In this document: positions 24,208 through 36,577 of the stretch, one piece after another
How positions within the stretch are numbered: position 1 is the stretch's first letter
Layout: each line of letters starts with the position of its first letter
Assembly: GCA_032622095.1 (NCBI GenBank)
Contig: CP136066.1
Location: 233,432,211-233,496,210 of the forward strand
From: Siphonodentalium dalli
Taxonomy: Eukaryota; Mollusca; Scaphopoda; Gadilida; Siphonodentaliidae
Length of the DNA: 64,000 nucleotides
Direction: 5' to 3'
Notes under the pieces: generated by a model
The model's database searches: none
Seen by the model: the letters and a program-made list of their open reading frames with translations, nothing else
What the model was told of the DNA's origin: nothing
Position numbers and translations under genes: made by a program

Positions 24208-24245
24208 ATGGCTGAAGCAATACCTGAAGAGATCAACAAGAAAAG
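24208..24245 (+). CDS. HDAC11: histone deacetylase 11, coding exon 1
   Basis: Exon 1 encodes MAEAIPEEINKK plus two bases of the next codon, and ends AAAAG with a GTAAAG donor. An in-frame TGA at 24193-24195 makes this ATG the likely start. TTCTTCTTTAAATAG at about 24158-24172 could be the acceptor of an intron in the 5' untranslated region. The exon joins in phase to exon 2 at 27606 (AG+G gives Arg). The residues before the conserved domain are poorly conserved, so this exon rests on splice phase, start context and position. Confidence 0.72.
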
Positions 24246-24265
24246 GTAAAGATAACACTCCTGTA

Positions 24266-24331
24266 TGGAGCCTCTAACAGACCCAAGCAGACAACAGTCA
24301 TCAGTGCATCATTCTATATGTCTGGGGCTCC
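24266..24331. repeat. short GGAGCC-type palindrome, family M
   Basis: Runs from GGAGCCTCT to GTCTGGGGCTCC, only 20 bp after the exon 1 donor. Related palindromes are in both family A elements and near 51870, 58390, 58500 and 60185. Confidence 0.65.
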
Positions 24332-24749
24332 AAAGAGGTGTCGTCAATGACATAAAGGAACTACATTACTACTTTTGTATACAGTCAAACAGTTTTCATC
24401 AAATTCCTGTGATCAAAGCAGATCTTTTGCAAGTTCCATTCTATAGCACCTAAGCACAGTTTCATTGTTGATTGCAAATAATCATGATAATGATTATGAT
24501 AATGTCAGAAATGATGACCGTGATGATGTTGATTATGATGATGCTGATGTTAAAGGGGAAGGTAACTCTCGCATAATGAAAAGGCATGTGTGTTATTTAC
24601 CAGTAAATGGTGTATCCATCCATCATATGTGCTGTCAGATCGGTCAATTTGTTGTAGGCCTTAAAATAAAGACATTTTATTGTTTCCTCCGACCGACCCA
24701 ATTTATACCTTTTATTGGGATCTGTAAATTTAAATGGCAGTTTTTAGCT

Positions 24750-25880
24750 CACCTGAGCTGACCTGAGCTCACCCGAGCTGACCTGAGCTCACCTGAGACG
24801 ACCTGAGACAAAGTCTCTGGTGGAGCAATAGTCATCACTCCTCGTCCGTACATCTAGTTGTATGTCCATCTGTAGACACTTTACGCATGGTGCGATAACT
24901 AAAATATTTTCTGTACAATCTGAACCAAAGCCCAAAATACAGATCCAGTTCGAATATGGGTTTGATCCTCTATATTTTAACAGTTATGGACCTTTTTAGC
25001 TCGACTCTACTTTGTAAAGTTTGAGCTATTGCCATGGTTTGGTATCCTTTGGAAAAAAAACATGGATGCCAGCAGCCATCTTGGATTTCAAAATTCAATC
25101 CTTTAGCACGGGCTATAGGTCGTACTGTTCGTCTGATCATCAGGAAATTTGTCATGGATGTTAATATTGACATGTAGATGGGAACGGGTCATTTTGGGGT
25201 CATGCCAGTGGCCATCTTGGATTTCAAAATTCAATCCATTAGCACGGGCTCCAAACATGGCAGCTGGCAGCCATCTTGGATTTTACTCTTTGCATGACTG
25301 AATCCTGTAGCACGGGCTACAGGTCGTACCTTTGGTCAGATCATCATGAAATATGTCATGTCTGTTGACATTGACATATAGATGGGAACGAGTAATTTTG
25401 GGGTCAATCGGCCAAAAAACATGGCCACCAGCCACCATCTTGGATTTCAAAATTCAATCCATTAGCACGGGCTACAGGTTGTACTGTTTGTCTGATCATC
25501 ATAAAATTTGTCATGGATGTTAATATTGACATGTAGATGGGAACGAGTCATTTTGTCCGTCCGTCCGTCTGTCACGCTTTCTCCCTCCGTGTGTCCGTCC
25601 GTCCTACCTCATAACTCGAACAACTATGATCCGATTTCAATAATTTTTCGTATGCAATCTCCTTAGGACTGCCTATCCGCATGATGCTAATTGCGGTGTG
25701 GTCCGACTTTCTTTTTTTAAGTTACGCCTTACTTTTCGACTTATTTTGACTTATAAAATTCTGTCCGACTTAACAACTTTAACAAATATGAACTGATTTC
25801 AATAATTTTTGGTATACATGCTTCTCACAACACCCTCTCTACATGATGCGGCTCAGGGTTGGCTCGGACTGTTTTTCCTA
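24750..25880. repeat. dispersed repeat families J and P in HDAC11 intron 1
   Basis: Several units of about 170 bp share ACATGGCCGCCAGCAGCCAT, CTTGGATTT, GCACGGGCTACAGGTCGTAC and GACATGTAGATGGGAACGAG. Then comes CGTCCGTCCG-rich sequence and family P text. A short GAGCTCACCTGAGCTGACCT repeat lies at 24752-24802. Confidence 0.75.
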
Positions 25881-26527
25881 ACATTAAACTTCATTTTGAC
25901 TTAGAAAATTTTGGGATTTTTTTTTGTGGATGCTATCAAATTAGGATATTTTTCGGAAGTTTCTTCTTGCGACACCATATCGATATTATTAATCCAAATT
26001 TTTCTGTAAAGTTAACAATATTTTTTGTGGGGTTTACGGATAATGCGGGTTGAAATTGCCATGGTGGGGGTATGCTATCACTCGAGTGCACACATCTTGT
26101 TGTGTTTATATTTCATGGCACAGTTTATGATAACACCCCCCTGAGTCCTGACCTGCATACTGAGGGTCAGTTGATTCAGTTGTTTCATGATTTCAACTTG
26201 AATTTCCTCTAATTGATAACCCATACTATTAGATAAATGTATTGCCATACTTATAGCCATGGTATTATTTATAACCCATAATATCAGATAATTGTATTGC
26301 CGTACTTATAGCCAAATATGTAATGGTATTATTTAAGTTCTTCATGGACACTATTGAATCTCATCAATTTTGTGAAATAAAAAGTTATACATGTATTCTA
26401 TATATATATTGTTCCTCTACAAAGAGCATAACACATACCCTTCAAACTTTTTCAATGACCTTTACAACAGTGGCTGACAATAAAATAAAATCTCCTGTTT
26501 ATCAGGCTGATAACATTTTTAGCTCAA

Positions 26528-26760
26528 ACTTCGGGCTGAATTCTGGATGGGAGCCATTGACTATTTCCCAATTTCGTTGAAAAACATAGCTGCCAGTTGC
26601 CATATTAGATTTTACTCTTTGTATGACTCAATCCCTAGGCCACAAAACTTAATATTGATCTGCGGGGTGACCACACTGGATGGGAACTATCAATTGTTTT
26701 TGAATTTCATTGGAAAACATGGCCACTCGTAGCCATCTTGGCTTTAAATTATATAAATCT
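26528..26760. repeat. degenerate family J units
   Basis: Diverged copies of the CATGGC...GCCATCTTGG repeat with GGATGGGAACTATCA. Confidence 0.6.
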
Positions 26761-26919
26761 CTTCATGTTGAGATCTAGTATTAGACATTTCAACTTCCTG
26801 CAGTCTGAAATCGCTCCATTGACTGTAACACATCAAATTATCACCCCCTCCTCCAAGTTGAGCCACAGTGTCATTGACACTTTCATCATTCTGTTGATTG
26901 CTTAACATTATATTATTAA

Positions 26920-27488
26920 CCCTTTCAGTGCCAAGTCCGATTTTTGTATCAACCCATATACCCTGTACCAATGCATTCTCTTATATATGCGAGTCGACCA
27001 TAGGTCGCCTCGCATATATAAGAGAATGCATTGGCCTAACAATTTTTCATCATTTGTTATTATTTTTTACAATTTTAATAATTTTTTCTTATATTCTTTA
27101 ACTCTTTCAGTACTAGACTTATTTTGTAGGTTTAGTGCTAGGGAATCTTACGTTTTTCATGGGCATCAAAATTATTACTATGAATACTTGGTGATAGTTT
27201 TGAGTTATAACATTATAACAGAATTATGCTATCACAACTCTCTCAACCTGCACTTTCGTGAATGTCATTACAACTGTCACTGCAAGCCAAAACTGAGCAA
27301 ACACAAACAGATAATGAAAAGGTAATACAATAATACATATAATAGGTTTTATCCAGTTTGTTTTTAAATTCGCTATAGCATGCTTAAGCATACCCAAAAA
27401 AAATTCAACCCCAAAAAAATTTGTTTTTGGATTTATTATTTTTTTTAGGGCCTAGGGCCGATGAGATTGCCCCGTGGCACTGAAAGAG
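26920..27488. mobile_element. TTAA foldback element(s) with CCCTTTCAGTGCC ends, family D
   Basis: TTAA at 26916-26919 is followed by CCCTTTCAGTGCCAAGTCCG. One hairpin of the shared type lies at 26968-27035. A second TTAA at 27098-27101 is followed by CTCTTTCAGTACTAGAC. The right end GGCACTGAAAGAG meets TTAA at 27489-27492. Either one 569-bp element or a 387-bp one (27102-27488) joined to a truncated copy fits. No coding capacity. Confidence 0.7.
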
Positions 27489-27605
27489 TTAACGCCAACC
27501 CAAGTTGGGCTACAGTGACACTTTCATTCTTGTTGGGAGCTTTTTATAGGGCAGATAGTAAGTGGGCAAACAAATAAAATATAAATTTTGGGTCTTATTT
27601 TCCAG

Positions 27606-27766
27606 GGTGAAGAAAGTTCCCAATGATACAAAGTTGTTTGCGAATGTGAGAGAGTCACAATGGCCGATCGTCTATGGTCCAGAGTACAACATCAGCTTTC
27701 TCGGAATGGAGAAGTTGCACCCATTTGATGCCGGAAAATGGGGCAGGATCCATGGCTTCCTGAAAG
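27606..27766 (+). CDS. HDAC11: histone deacetylase 11, coding exon 2
   Basis: Preceded by the acceptor TCTTATTTTCCAG and followed by the donor GTAAGG, the exon encodes 53 full codons. It reads QWPIVYGPEYNISFLGMEK then LHPFDAGKWGRIHGFLK. This matches the N-terminal part of the HDAC11 deacetylase domain very closely (human has WPIVYSPRYNITFMG and LEKLHPFDAGKWGK). HDAC11 is the class IV zinc-dependent enzyme with deacetylase and long-chain fatty-acyl removal activity. The exon ends in phase 1 (AAA G) and joins exon 3 at 49374. No stop or indel. Confidence 0.95.
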
Positions 27767-28059
27767 GTAAGGACAAAAATAAATTAAAAATCTGCTGAGA
27801 ATCAGAATCATGATACTTAGTTTGATTCGCGTTAAAGCAGCTGATTTGCTGTAGAAATACTATATTTTGATTCTCGCCAACATTTTATTCATTTTAAGGC
27901 CGGAATAAACCCATCAGAATTGGGTACTGACAGGATCCATTGGCTCCTGATCAAATACCAAAAATCATCGGAAAGATAGATCATTTTAAGATTCAGAAAT
28001 ATATTGGGCTTCTGGAATTTGGAAAAGACATTTAAAATTCATGTAAATGATGTCCATAT

Positions 28060-28150
28060 GATGGTTAATGGCCAGATTGACCAATGGCCAATCTTTTTGG
28101 AAAATGGCCAAATAAATTTTAATTTCTCCAAACTTTTTGCAAATAGTTTC
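28060..28150. mobile_element. relic of family H hAT-type MITE
   Basis: GACCAATGGCCAATCTTTTT and AATGGCCAAATAAATTTTAA match the terminal part of the elements at 22836 and 48068 with TTGGCTAA changed to TGGCCAA. No intact end. Confidence 0.5.
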
Positions 28151-28849
28151 AAGGTTACACAGTCAGCAGAGATGGGCGGTATTGAAATTTCAATCTCAGT
28201 ATCGGTATCAGTAAATTTTCGTTGATTTACCTCAGTAACGGTACAGTAATCGGTATTGGCTCTTAATTATAAGACCAGATTAGAGATTCCCGGTAAATTG
28301 TGGTAATCCAAATTTATTACTGAACAGTATATGCCCACGGTCCACGGATTTACTACATTCCTGACTGCAGCTAAATTACGCAACAAATGACCTACACAAT
28401 TAAGTGATATTCACACATCTCTTTGATGATTTACATGCACACCGTCGCACAGCTATTGAAAAGAATGCATCAATGCATGGTTGCAATATATATACGTGTC
28501 AATTTCGTCACATTACATTTTCGTGAATGGATAAAATTGTGAGTAGTAATCAGTGATTAAATTCACAAATCGCAATAAATAGTCCCAACAGCGAAATAAA
28601 TCCGCAATGCAAACACAGCATTATGAATTTGAGCAAAACACGTTGTATAAAAGAATTCTTAAATCATTTGATGGATATGTTCTATTTTTAGAAAGTGAAA
28701 GTAGATTTCAGGGAAATTTAGACCCCGTACTCCCATGGAGTATTCAGGATATTGGGCAATTGCGACACGCGGATTTTGTATCAATCAACATTATTTGCCA
28801 CATCATATAATTGACTATTTTTGCGTTAATGTTTTTAACATGATTACTT

Positions 28850-30004
28850 ATTAGCTCAACTTTACTTTGTAAAGTTTGAGCTATTACCATGGCTTGGTAT
28901 CCGTCGTCCGTGTGTACGTGCATTAGCACGGGCTACAGGTTGTACCTTTGGTCATATCATTATGAAATTTGTCATGGCTGTTGACATTGACATGTAGATG
29001 GGAACGAGTCATTTTGGGGTCATTCGGCAAAAAAACATGGCTGCCAGTGGCCATCTTGGATTTCAAAATTCATTCCATTAGCACGGGCTACAGGTCGTAC
29101 TGTTCTTCTGATCATCATGAAATTTGTCATGGATGTTAATATTGACATGTAGATGGGAACGAGTCATTTTGGGGTCGTTCGGCCAAAAAACATGGCCGCC
29201 AGTGGCCATCTTGGATTTTACTCTTTGCATGACTAAATCCTTTGGCACGGGCTACAGGTCGTAGCTTTGGTCAGATCTTCATGAAATTTGTCATGGATGT
29301 AACAATGACATGTAGATGGGAACGATTCATTATGGGGTCATTCGGCCAAAAAACATGGCCACCAGCAGCCATCTTGGATTTTACTCTTTGCATGACTAAA
29401 TCCTTTGCCACGGGTTACAGGTGGTAGCTCTGGTCGGATCTTCATGAAATTTGTCATGGATGTTAACAATGACATGTAGATGGGAACGATTCATTTTGGG
29501 GTCATTCGGCAAAAAAACATGGCCGCCAGCAGCCATCTTGGATTTTACTCTTTGCATGACTAAATCCTTTGGCACGGCGTCAGGTCCTACCTTTTGTCGG
29601 ATTTGTCATTTTGGGGTCATTCGACAGAAAAACATAGCCACCAGCGGCCATCTTTGATTTCAAAATTCAATCCATTAGCATGGGCTACAGGTTGTACTGT
29701 TCGTCTGATCATTATGAAATTTGTAATGGTTGTTAATATTGAAATGTAGATGGGAACGAGTAATTTTGGGGTCGTTCGGCGAAAAAACATGTCCGCTAGT
29801 AGCCATCTTGGATTTTACTCTTTGCATGACTAAATATTTGGCACGGGCTACAGGTTGTAGCTTTGGTCCAATCATCATGAAATTTGTGGTGGATGTTAAC
29901 AATGACTTGTAAATGGAAACAAGTCTTTTTGGGTTCATTCGGCAAAAAAACATGGCTGCCAGTGGCCATCTTGGATTTTACTCTTTGCATAACTAGGCCT
30001 TTCC
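28850..30004. repeat. family J tandem repeat, about 170-bp units
   Basis: Six or more diverged units share ACATGGCCGCCAGCAGCCAT, CTTGGATTTTACTCTTTGCA, GGCACGGGCTACAGGT and ATGTAGATGGGAACGA. Frames across it are short and repeat-driven. The right end is broken by the transposon at 30010. Confidence 0.82.
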
Positions 30005-30009
30005 ACATT

Positions 30010-30147
30010 AGTCTGGCTGTCGGAGCTGAAATATAGGACCTACCTGGAAAAAATTCTTAACAAGCTAAATTTGGTATCGTTGGAAAGAGGATACCTTCGT
30101 GTATAACATATCCAAAATCCGCTAAAATCCGCTTTGGGGAAAATTTT
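30010..30147. repeat. left terminal inverted repeat of the 5.29-kb transposon
   Basis: Complementary to 35168-35297 with gaps and substitutions. The best-conserved part is CCAAAATCCGCTAAAATCCG. Confidence 0.88.
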
Positions 30148-30827
30148 CTACAGCGCCCTGAATATGGGAGGGGTCTGACGTACTTTATAAAGGTAATTGT
30201 GACCACGGGACTCTGTATATGGGCAAAGTGATACAGATAACAGTTGTTTTCAGTACATATATGTATATATAATGAACGATTATATAATTGCCACGCCATC
30301 AGATAATATATTTACATAAATATGGACAATGTAAAACGTATTTCTTATATCATGATGAAATTCCGTTTAATTAAACGCTATTTAATAGGTTTCATTAAAC
30401 TACAAAGATTCAGTCTCAAATTTATCATTCTTGCTTGAACGTAATGATACACTGTGGAAAGACGAAGTGATTGGCCTACGTGTAAACTAACGCTCTTTAT
30501 TTTAACCATATCGGGAAATAATTCATGTTGAACGCTCTTTAATGGTCCAAGGCGATAAATTCAATGATTTATGTAATGATGCAATACAACTATCAAATAG
30601 AACGTAGCGATTGTTTCTTCAAGCGTGTAGTGACAAATAATTTATTAATATAGTTATTTTGATAGGTTTTTGTGTGACATTGTGCTTATTTTTCGCCTTC
30701 TGTTGAAACCTAACGGTGCCAACATACGCAGAAGGCTTATAGCACACTGAAACTGCATTGTTCTTGGTTGAGTTTGTTTAATTATCATACTATAGTCTCA
30801 TTGGTTTGGTCTGGTACGTGTTCGGCG

Positions 30828-33800
30828 ATGGCAGAACCAACCCCGTATGTAGGGGCAAGCAACTTTCAAGAGGACATGTGTGTCTTATCATTTCATAGCA
30901 TGTGTCAATGTAATCTGGACACTAAGGACAAGCCATTGGTACAAGTTATGGCAAAATGATTGGAGACTTTGATTGATTTCTCTGATAAGCGAGGATATCA
31001 CCACTTATCTGAATATTTGAAGGGGCAACAAATAACCACACCCATTGGTAAGGTCTTGGTCCATAAAGACTGTAGGCGTGATTTCACTGATAGGAAACGA
31101 ACCTCCAGTGTCAATCCTGAGTGTCTAACAAGACCCATTTAATTTCAAAGAAGACTGTTTCATTTGTGGAAAGAGTGCCATATCAGATCCTCGTCATCCC
31201 GGTAGAAGGCAAGTGCGAACAGTAACAACTCTCCCTATTAGAGACAGAGTTTTAGAACATTGCCGAATAAGAGATGATTCGTGGGCATTGAAGGTTCAGA
31301 AACGCATTCTAAGTTGCATTGATCTCGTTGCTGCAGAAGCCGTATATCATGCATCTTGTTTCTCCATGTATAGGATAAATAGATGAGGAACCATCTGAGA
31401 GAAAACCACAGGGCAGAACACCAAGTGTCGAAATGCAACGCTCATTTGATTCGTTGTGTGCATGGCTGGAGTCTGGAGGTGGTACAGAACTGTATACTCT
31501 GTCCGAGTTACATACTCGAATGGTAGAGCTAGCAATTGGGTCAATAAAACGCCTTAAACAGAAATTGGAAGAACGGTATGGGGAGCATATATTTTTTGCT
31601 GAAGTCGAAGGGCATAGCAACGTCATTTGCTTCAAAGATATGGCCAAGTACTTGACAAATGACAAGTGGTATGCGGATAAGAAAGCTGACATAGAGGAGG
31701 AAGCAGACATAATTGTTGTGACCGCTGCGAAGATGATTATGGCAAAGTTGCGGGAAATGAAATATGATAAGAAAACCTACCCCACCAGCGAGGAGATAGG
31801 GAATATTGACAACAGAAATAAATGGATTCCTCGCCATTCACAAATGTTTCTGGAGATACTTGTTCCATCTGACATGAAACAGAATAGCATTGGTCACATT
31901 ATCGTGCAATCTGCGAGGTCCCGGTGTGTTATCGCCCCTACACTTTTTGGTATTGGGGTTGAAATGGATCACGTGTTCGGGTCAAGGCACGTGGCTTGTT
32001 GATGAACTGTCTAAATTGGGGTTTTCAATTACTTACGACGAAGTAAGCAGGTACAAGCAATCAGTGATCCAGGTTGAAAGTATTGAGAGTACACTAGTGG
32101 AGCATTTTCCAGGTACCTTTACTCAGTGGGTAGCAGATAATGTCGACCACAACATCGCTACTATTGATGGTAAAGGTTCATTTCATGGTATGGGTATAAT
32201 CGCAGTATCAACTCTGAAGGATGATACCCTGCTTACACATACATCAAAAGTGATCACTCGTCACAAACGTGTTGTGGTTGAAGAACTAATCGAAGACGAG
32301 GGTGTGCCTATCATACACTATTTGAAACCTACAAATCTGGGATTATCCACAATAAAGTACCGACCCATGCTTGAGTTACAAAACCCATACACACTGCCTC
32401 CAGGTTTGAACACTGATTTGTTATGGCATTGCAGTTGGCTTTCAAATCGAGCAATGAAGCATAGACCGAACTGGTCTGGATTCATGGAACACATCTTTTC
32501 TTCAAATCACTCTGAACCTTCAGCCAAGTCAGAAGTTCTTTTTCTACCGATAATAGACCTCAACCCATCAGATGAGTCTTGTTTATTTTCTACTTTGATG
32601 TATATTCAGAATCATGCGACACAGTTGGGAATTGTGACTCCATGCTTGACGTTTGACCAGCCACTTTGGCTCAAAGCGATTGAGATAATTGAAGCCAAGT
32701 CACTTGGAATAGTTTGTAGACTCGGCGGCTTCCATCTGATGATGAGTTTCATGGGTAGCATTGGTACCATGATGAATGGTCGGGGTTAGATGAGGCTCTT
32801 GAAAACGCTTATGGCTCAAACGTAGTTGCCACAATGCTTTCCGGGAAGGCATTCTCGCGAGCATTCAGAGGTAATTTCCTTGTGGACGGAGCCCTTACTA
32901 ACAAGCTGTCAGGGAATCTCTGAGGATTCAAATGAAATTTCCAAGTTGACAGCCGATGATGCGGGGTCAAACGCGACATCAGATACCGAATTATTTGCAA
33001 AATCAAATGTTGAAGTACCTCCAACGTTAAATATCGAAGTACCTTCGACATCAAATGTCGAAGAATCGGCAATCGAAAGAATCACTTCAACTGGTACTGC
33101 CAGTTTCGAAGGGGAGAAGCTTAGTCAGGCTGAAGTGAAAGCGATAAATGAGCTGTATGAAAAAGTGTTTGATGGGACCATTCAAGTTTCGGCTGTTTCC
33201 GATTCAATAGAACTGCTCAAATTGAACGAACTTATGTTATATTACAAGACATACATTGGCGAGAAACCCAGAACATCCAAACTTTGGTTACAGTATATGG
33301 ATTATATAGAAATGTTGAAAGATTTTATTCGAGCTGAGAGAACAGGAGATTGGAATCTCCATTTAGTAGTTGTTGGAAACATGTTGAATTTGTTTGCCGC
33401 CACGTGCACTATGCGAAGAGCTGTCGCTTGTATTTGCAAATGATGCTTGTCCTACCCAAGAAATGTCCGTGGTTATACAAATGTTTTATAGAGGATGGTG
33501 TTCATACTATTCGAAGAAGCAGTAGGTTTTGGGCAGGACTGTCAAGTGACCTAGTTATTGAGCAAGTCTTGATGCGTTCCATCAAAAGTCGGGGTGGCTT
33601 TACGCGAGGAAGGGGAATAACTGAATCGGTACGCCAGCAATGGGTTTATAGCATGCACAGGTGTGCCCAAATACACGGCACAATGACAGACTTGACAAAC
33701 ACAAAACACAAGACCAGTGAACAACATGTTGACCTTAGCATATCTAGGGGCAGACGTGACGAATCTGATGTATGCAGTATCCAGGAATGGTTCGATGGGC

Positions 33801-34838
33801 ATGCGCCGTTTGACCCAAATGACTCACGGCTTATTTCCCTTTCATCTGGTTTGATTGCAGGTCCATATGACAAAATTAATTGCGACTAGACAGAGTTGGT
33901 TGGCTCACAAATTCAAGAGAAGTTAGATAACGTCGTTGTTGCCGATGCGTCTATAAGGAGAAAAGAGCCGATTCGGACGCTCAGTTATTTAACACCTGGA
34001 GTTAAAATCGAAAACAACCGAGTCGATATTAATCCTACTGTTTTGTTATCACGACTAATAGCTATTGCTCAACGAAAAGAAGACATCGACAAATACTTAA
34101 AATATGAACTGACAGTGGTACCAACATCTCTGTTCAAGGAACATACTCTACGAAAACCAACCAAGGCACAATTGGCAAATGCATTGACTGAAGGTGTCGA
34201 GGTAATACAATCGCCTAAGGAAGCAGTTATTGTCATCGATGGTGGCGCTCTCCTCCACCGAGTTAAATGGTCAAAGAAATGCAACTACAAACAAGTGGTT
34301 GAACATTATGTAAGATATGTTAAGAACAAGTATGGTGTTTGCTCAATAGTTTTCGATGGCTATGGGCAAGGACCATCGATTAAGGATCATGAACAACAGC
34401 GAAGAGTGGGCAAAACCTGTGCTGATGTCCATCTGACCGATATTATGCAGGTTCACAACAATAAAGAAGTGTTTCTTTCGAACGAAACGAACAAGCAGCA
34501 GTTTATACATCTACTGAACAAGGCGCTACGGGACGCTCATCACACAGTCCATAGAATCAGCATCAAAATCACAGGTAGTTGTTGTTGCTGATGACATTGG
34601 GGATGGCAACTGCAGGGGTCAATACTTATCCCAACAATGACTGACCTAGAACCAGCGCCAGAAAATCTTCTTAAATTCATTCGATGCAATTGTAAAATGT
34701 TGTCAAGAAATCCTTGTGGCACAAATCAATGTTCCTGTCGGAAAAAATGGACTTAAGTGTGTCACTGCCTGTGGGGATTGTCGTGGGGAGATTTGCACGA
34801 ATTTTGAGCAAACGGTTGTTGATCAGGAACTGGATTGA
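30828..34838 (+). pseudogene. decayed transposon gene: zinc-finger, PIN/XPG-like and CXC-like protein
   Basis: Frame by frame this is one protein of about 1,200 residues. The N-terminal part has VHKDCRRDFTDRKR, then FICGKSAISDPRHPGRR and SCIDLVAAEAVYH, a Cys/His region. The centre has DNVDHNIATIDGKG with FHGMGIIA, then FLPIIDLNPSDES, TFDQPLWLKAIEIIEAKS and FWAGLSSDLVIEQVLMRS. Near 34220-34600 VIDGGALLHRVKW, SIVFDGYGQGPSIKDHE and VVVVADD resemble a PIN/XPG-like nuclease core. WGW (about 34600) and a C-x-C array with CSCRK and CGDCRG, like tesmin/TSO1 CXC repeats, end at a TGA at 34836. Damage: TGA at 30957, TAG at about 33887, frame changes near 31139, 31380, 31970, 32780, 32920 and 33400, an internal deletion at about 34598, and one extra A near 34745. 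I recognise the family from invertebrate proteins annotated as uncharacterised; its biochemical role is not known to me. Confidence 0.78.
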
Positions 34839-35167
34839 ATGTGGCTTTATCACTAGAAAGCAATCTGAACCCCTCAATAGATTTATATTTCGTTCGGTGG
34901 GAGATTCAAAGTCAATAGATTCATAATATGGAAAGTTACTGGGAAAATATTAGAAAAACACATATTTTCCGGTTTTGACTGATATTTTGGCCGCCATGTT
35001 TAGGTATTTTACTCGAAAACAACATAGTTTGCCCTGGAAATATATTATATACACTACAAAAGAAATGTTGGTTATAACACGGGTTGATAGTTTTAGTATG
35101 TGTGTCAAACAATTGAATTCTCGAAATTTTCAACTTTCAAGCGGCCATGTTGGACACCATCTTCAAT

Positions 35168-35297
35168 AAAAAAAATTCCCCAAAGCGGATTTTAGCGGAT
35201 TTTGGATATGTTCACCAGGGGGCTATTCTGCTTCGAATGACACCAAATTCAGCTTGTTAAGAATTTTTTCCGGGTTCAACCCTTCAACAGCCAGACT
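35168..35297. repeat. right terminal inverted repeat of the 5.29-kb transposon
   Basis: Complement of 30010-30147. Contains CCCCAAAGCGGATTTTAGCG and ends ACAGCCAGACT. Confidence 0.88.
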
Positions 35298-36066
35298 ACA
35301 TTCCTAATCACTCCATTGACTGTAACACATGAAATTATTCCCTTTCCAAGTTGAGCTACAGTGTCATTGACACTTTCATTGTCACTTTCTCTGCAAGATT
35401 CCCTGTCATGCTCGATCAAATTAGGACCGTGAAGCCACTGCTCCATCTTTAACTATTGAAAAGCCATGATTGTGTATTAGACTTGAACTTATTTAGGTTC
35501 GTAAATCTTTGCGGGAGAAAAATCGCTTATGCCAGTTAAAAGTTGCACAATTGCATGATGCCGATGATGATCAATTAATAGAAAGGTACCAACATAGCAT
35601 GCTATAAATATATCCTACACAATTAGGGAGTGTTAACTGATAAACTTTACTCAATACAAAGACACACAAGTTGGCAACACATAAAATTGATGAATAATTT
35701 GAGTACCGAAAATTCGATATTTTTAGTTTTGATTCGTTACGGTAAATCGATAATACGCTGCTACCGATATATACCGCACGGTAAATACTGAGTACCGCCC
35801 ATCTCTAATAGTCAGTAATCACCTTTCAAATTATCTCCCTTAATTTGTTCAGATAATCAACAGTTACTCCCTGTGTATGAATAACAATTTATCAAAAGTC
35901 ATGCATGCTTACCTATCAAACAATGCATGATTAGCTGCTAGCGCGGTGATCTTTCTTAATCAAGTCACAATAGTTTACTGCGTTGTCTTTCAGTGTAAGA
36001 CAATGTAGGCAAATAATGTTATTTTTGGTTGACATACATTGCTGTCCATCTATTCCAGTTTTTGGG
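35298..36066. other. non-coding intron sequence, family J-like at its start
   Basis: CTCCATTGACTGTAACACAT and AGTGTCATTGACACTTTCAT repeat text found near 26810-26885. The CGGTA-rich arm of the larger frame (to 35806) follows. Nothing else was recognised. Confidence 0.5.
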
Positions 36067-36074
36067 GTTCCCAT

Positions 36075-36577
36075 CAGGGTCCGCACTGGACCAAAAATTT
36101 ACTTTTGCCAAATGAAAATATTTTTTGCAAAATTCTTTTAGAATTTGCCAAATGCTATCCCTGATAGTATAATTTTCTGCAACATTGAGTCTTGTTTTTT
36201 GGTTGATCATACCGGTACAACAATAACCCAATCACAGAATAATAAAATTATAGAAGAGTTGCTTCATCAGAAGGGCAGATTGCAAGAGGATTAGCTATGT
36301 ACATGTACACACTACTACCACACTAAATACGGGTAATCCCTCACCCATCAATAACAATGCAACCAGATTAACTGCATCTTAATAAAGGTGATAACTTTTC
36401 CTAGACCTTATAAAACACCACTAATATAATTATATTGTGAGAGTTTCATGAAAGGGATGGTATTGATTGACAAATATTTTTCAACTTTCTTGAGGAATTA
36501 AAAAGTAACTTGCCAAAACTTTTGCCAAATGAAAATATTTTTTGCCAAATGTGAATTATTTTTGCCGTTGAACCCTG
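36075..36577. mobile_element. hAT-type MITE with exact 8-bp duplication, family H-like
   Basis: The 503-bp element starts CAGGGTCCGCACTGG and ends CCGTTGAACCCTG. GTTCCCAT is duplicated on both sides (36067-36074 and 36578-36585). The ends are rich in TTTTGCCAAATGAAAATATT motifs, comparable to the TTGGCTAA motifs of family H. No coding capacity. Confidence 0.88.

Larger units (their letters stand above)
30010..35297 (+). mobile_element. 5.29-kb DNA transposon with about 135-bp inverted ends
   Basis: The ends are AGTCTGGCTGT at 30010 and ACAGCCAGACT at 35297, with ACATT duplicated outside (30005-30009 and 35298-35302). The inverted repeats (30010-30147 and 35168-35297) share GGAAAAAATTCTTAACAAGC and CATATCCAAAATCCGCTAAA, then ATCCGCTTTGGGGAA. 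Inside is one gene-like block (30828-34838) on the + strand, disabled by stops and frame changes. The element lies in HDAC11 intron 2 in the same orientation as the host gene. An Academ-like placement is a guess from memory that this superfamily can carry XPG-type nuclease regions. Confidence 0.85.
28168..35806. mobile_element. possible larger element or nest framed by AGAGATGGGCGGTA ends
   Basis: AGAGATGGGCGGTA at 28168 and its complement TACCGCCCATCTCT ending at 35806 face each other, with CGGTA-rich sequence inside each. AGTCAG is close to each end (28161-28166 and 35810-35815) but spaced differently. AGAGATGGGC ends occur on hAT elements. The 5.29-kb transposon and repeat J units lie inside. 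No transposase for it was seen. Confidence 0.35.
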
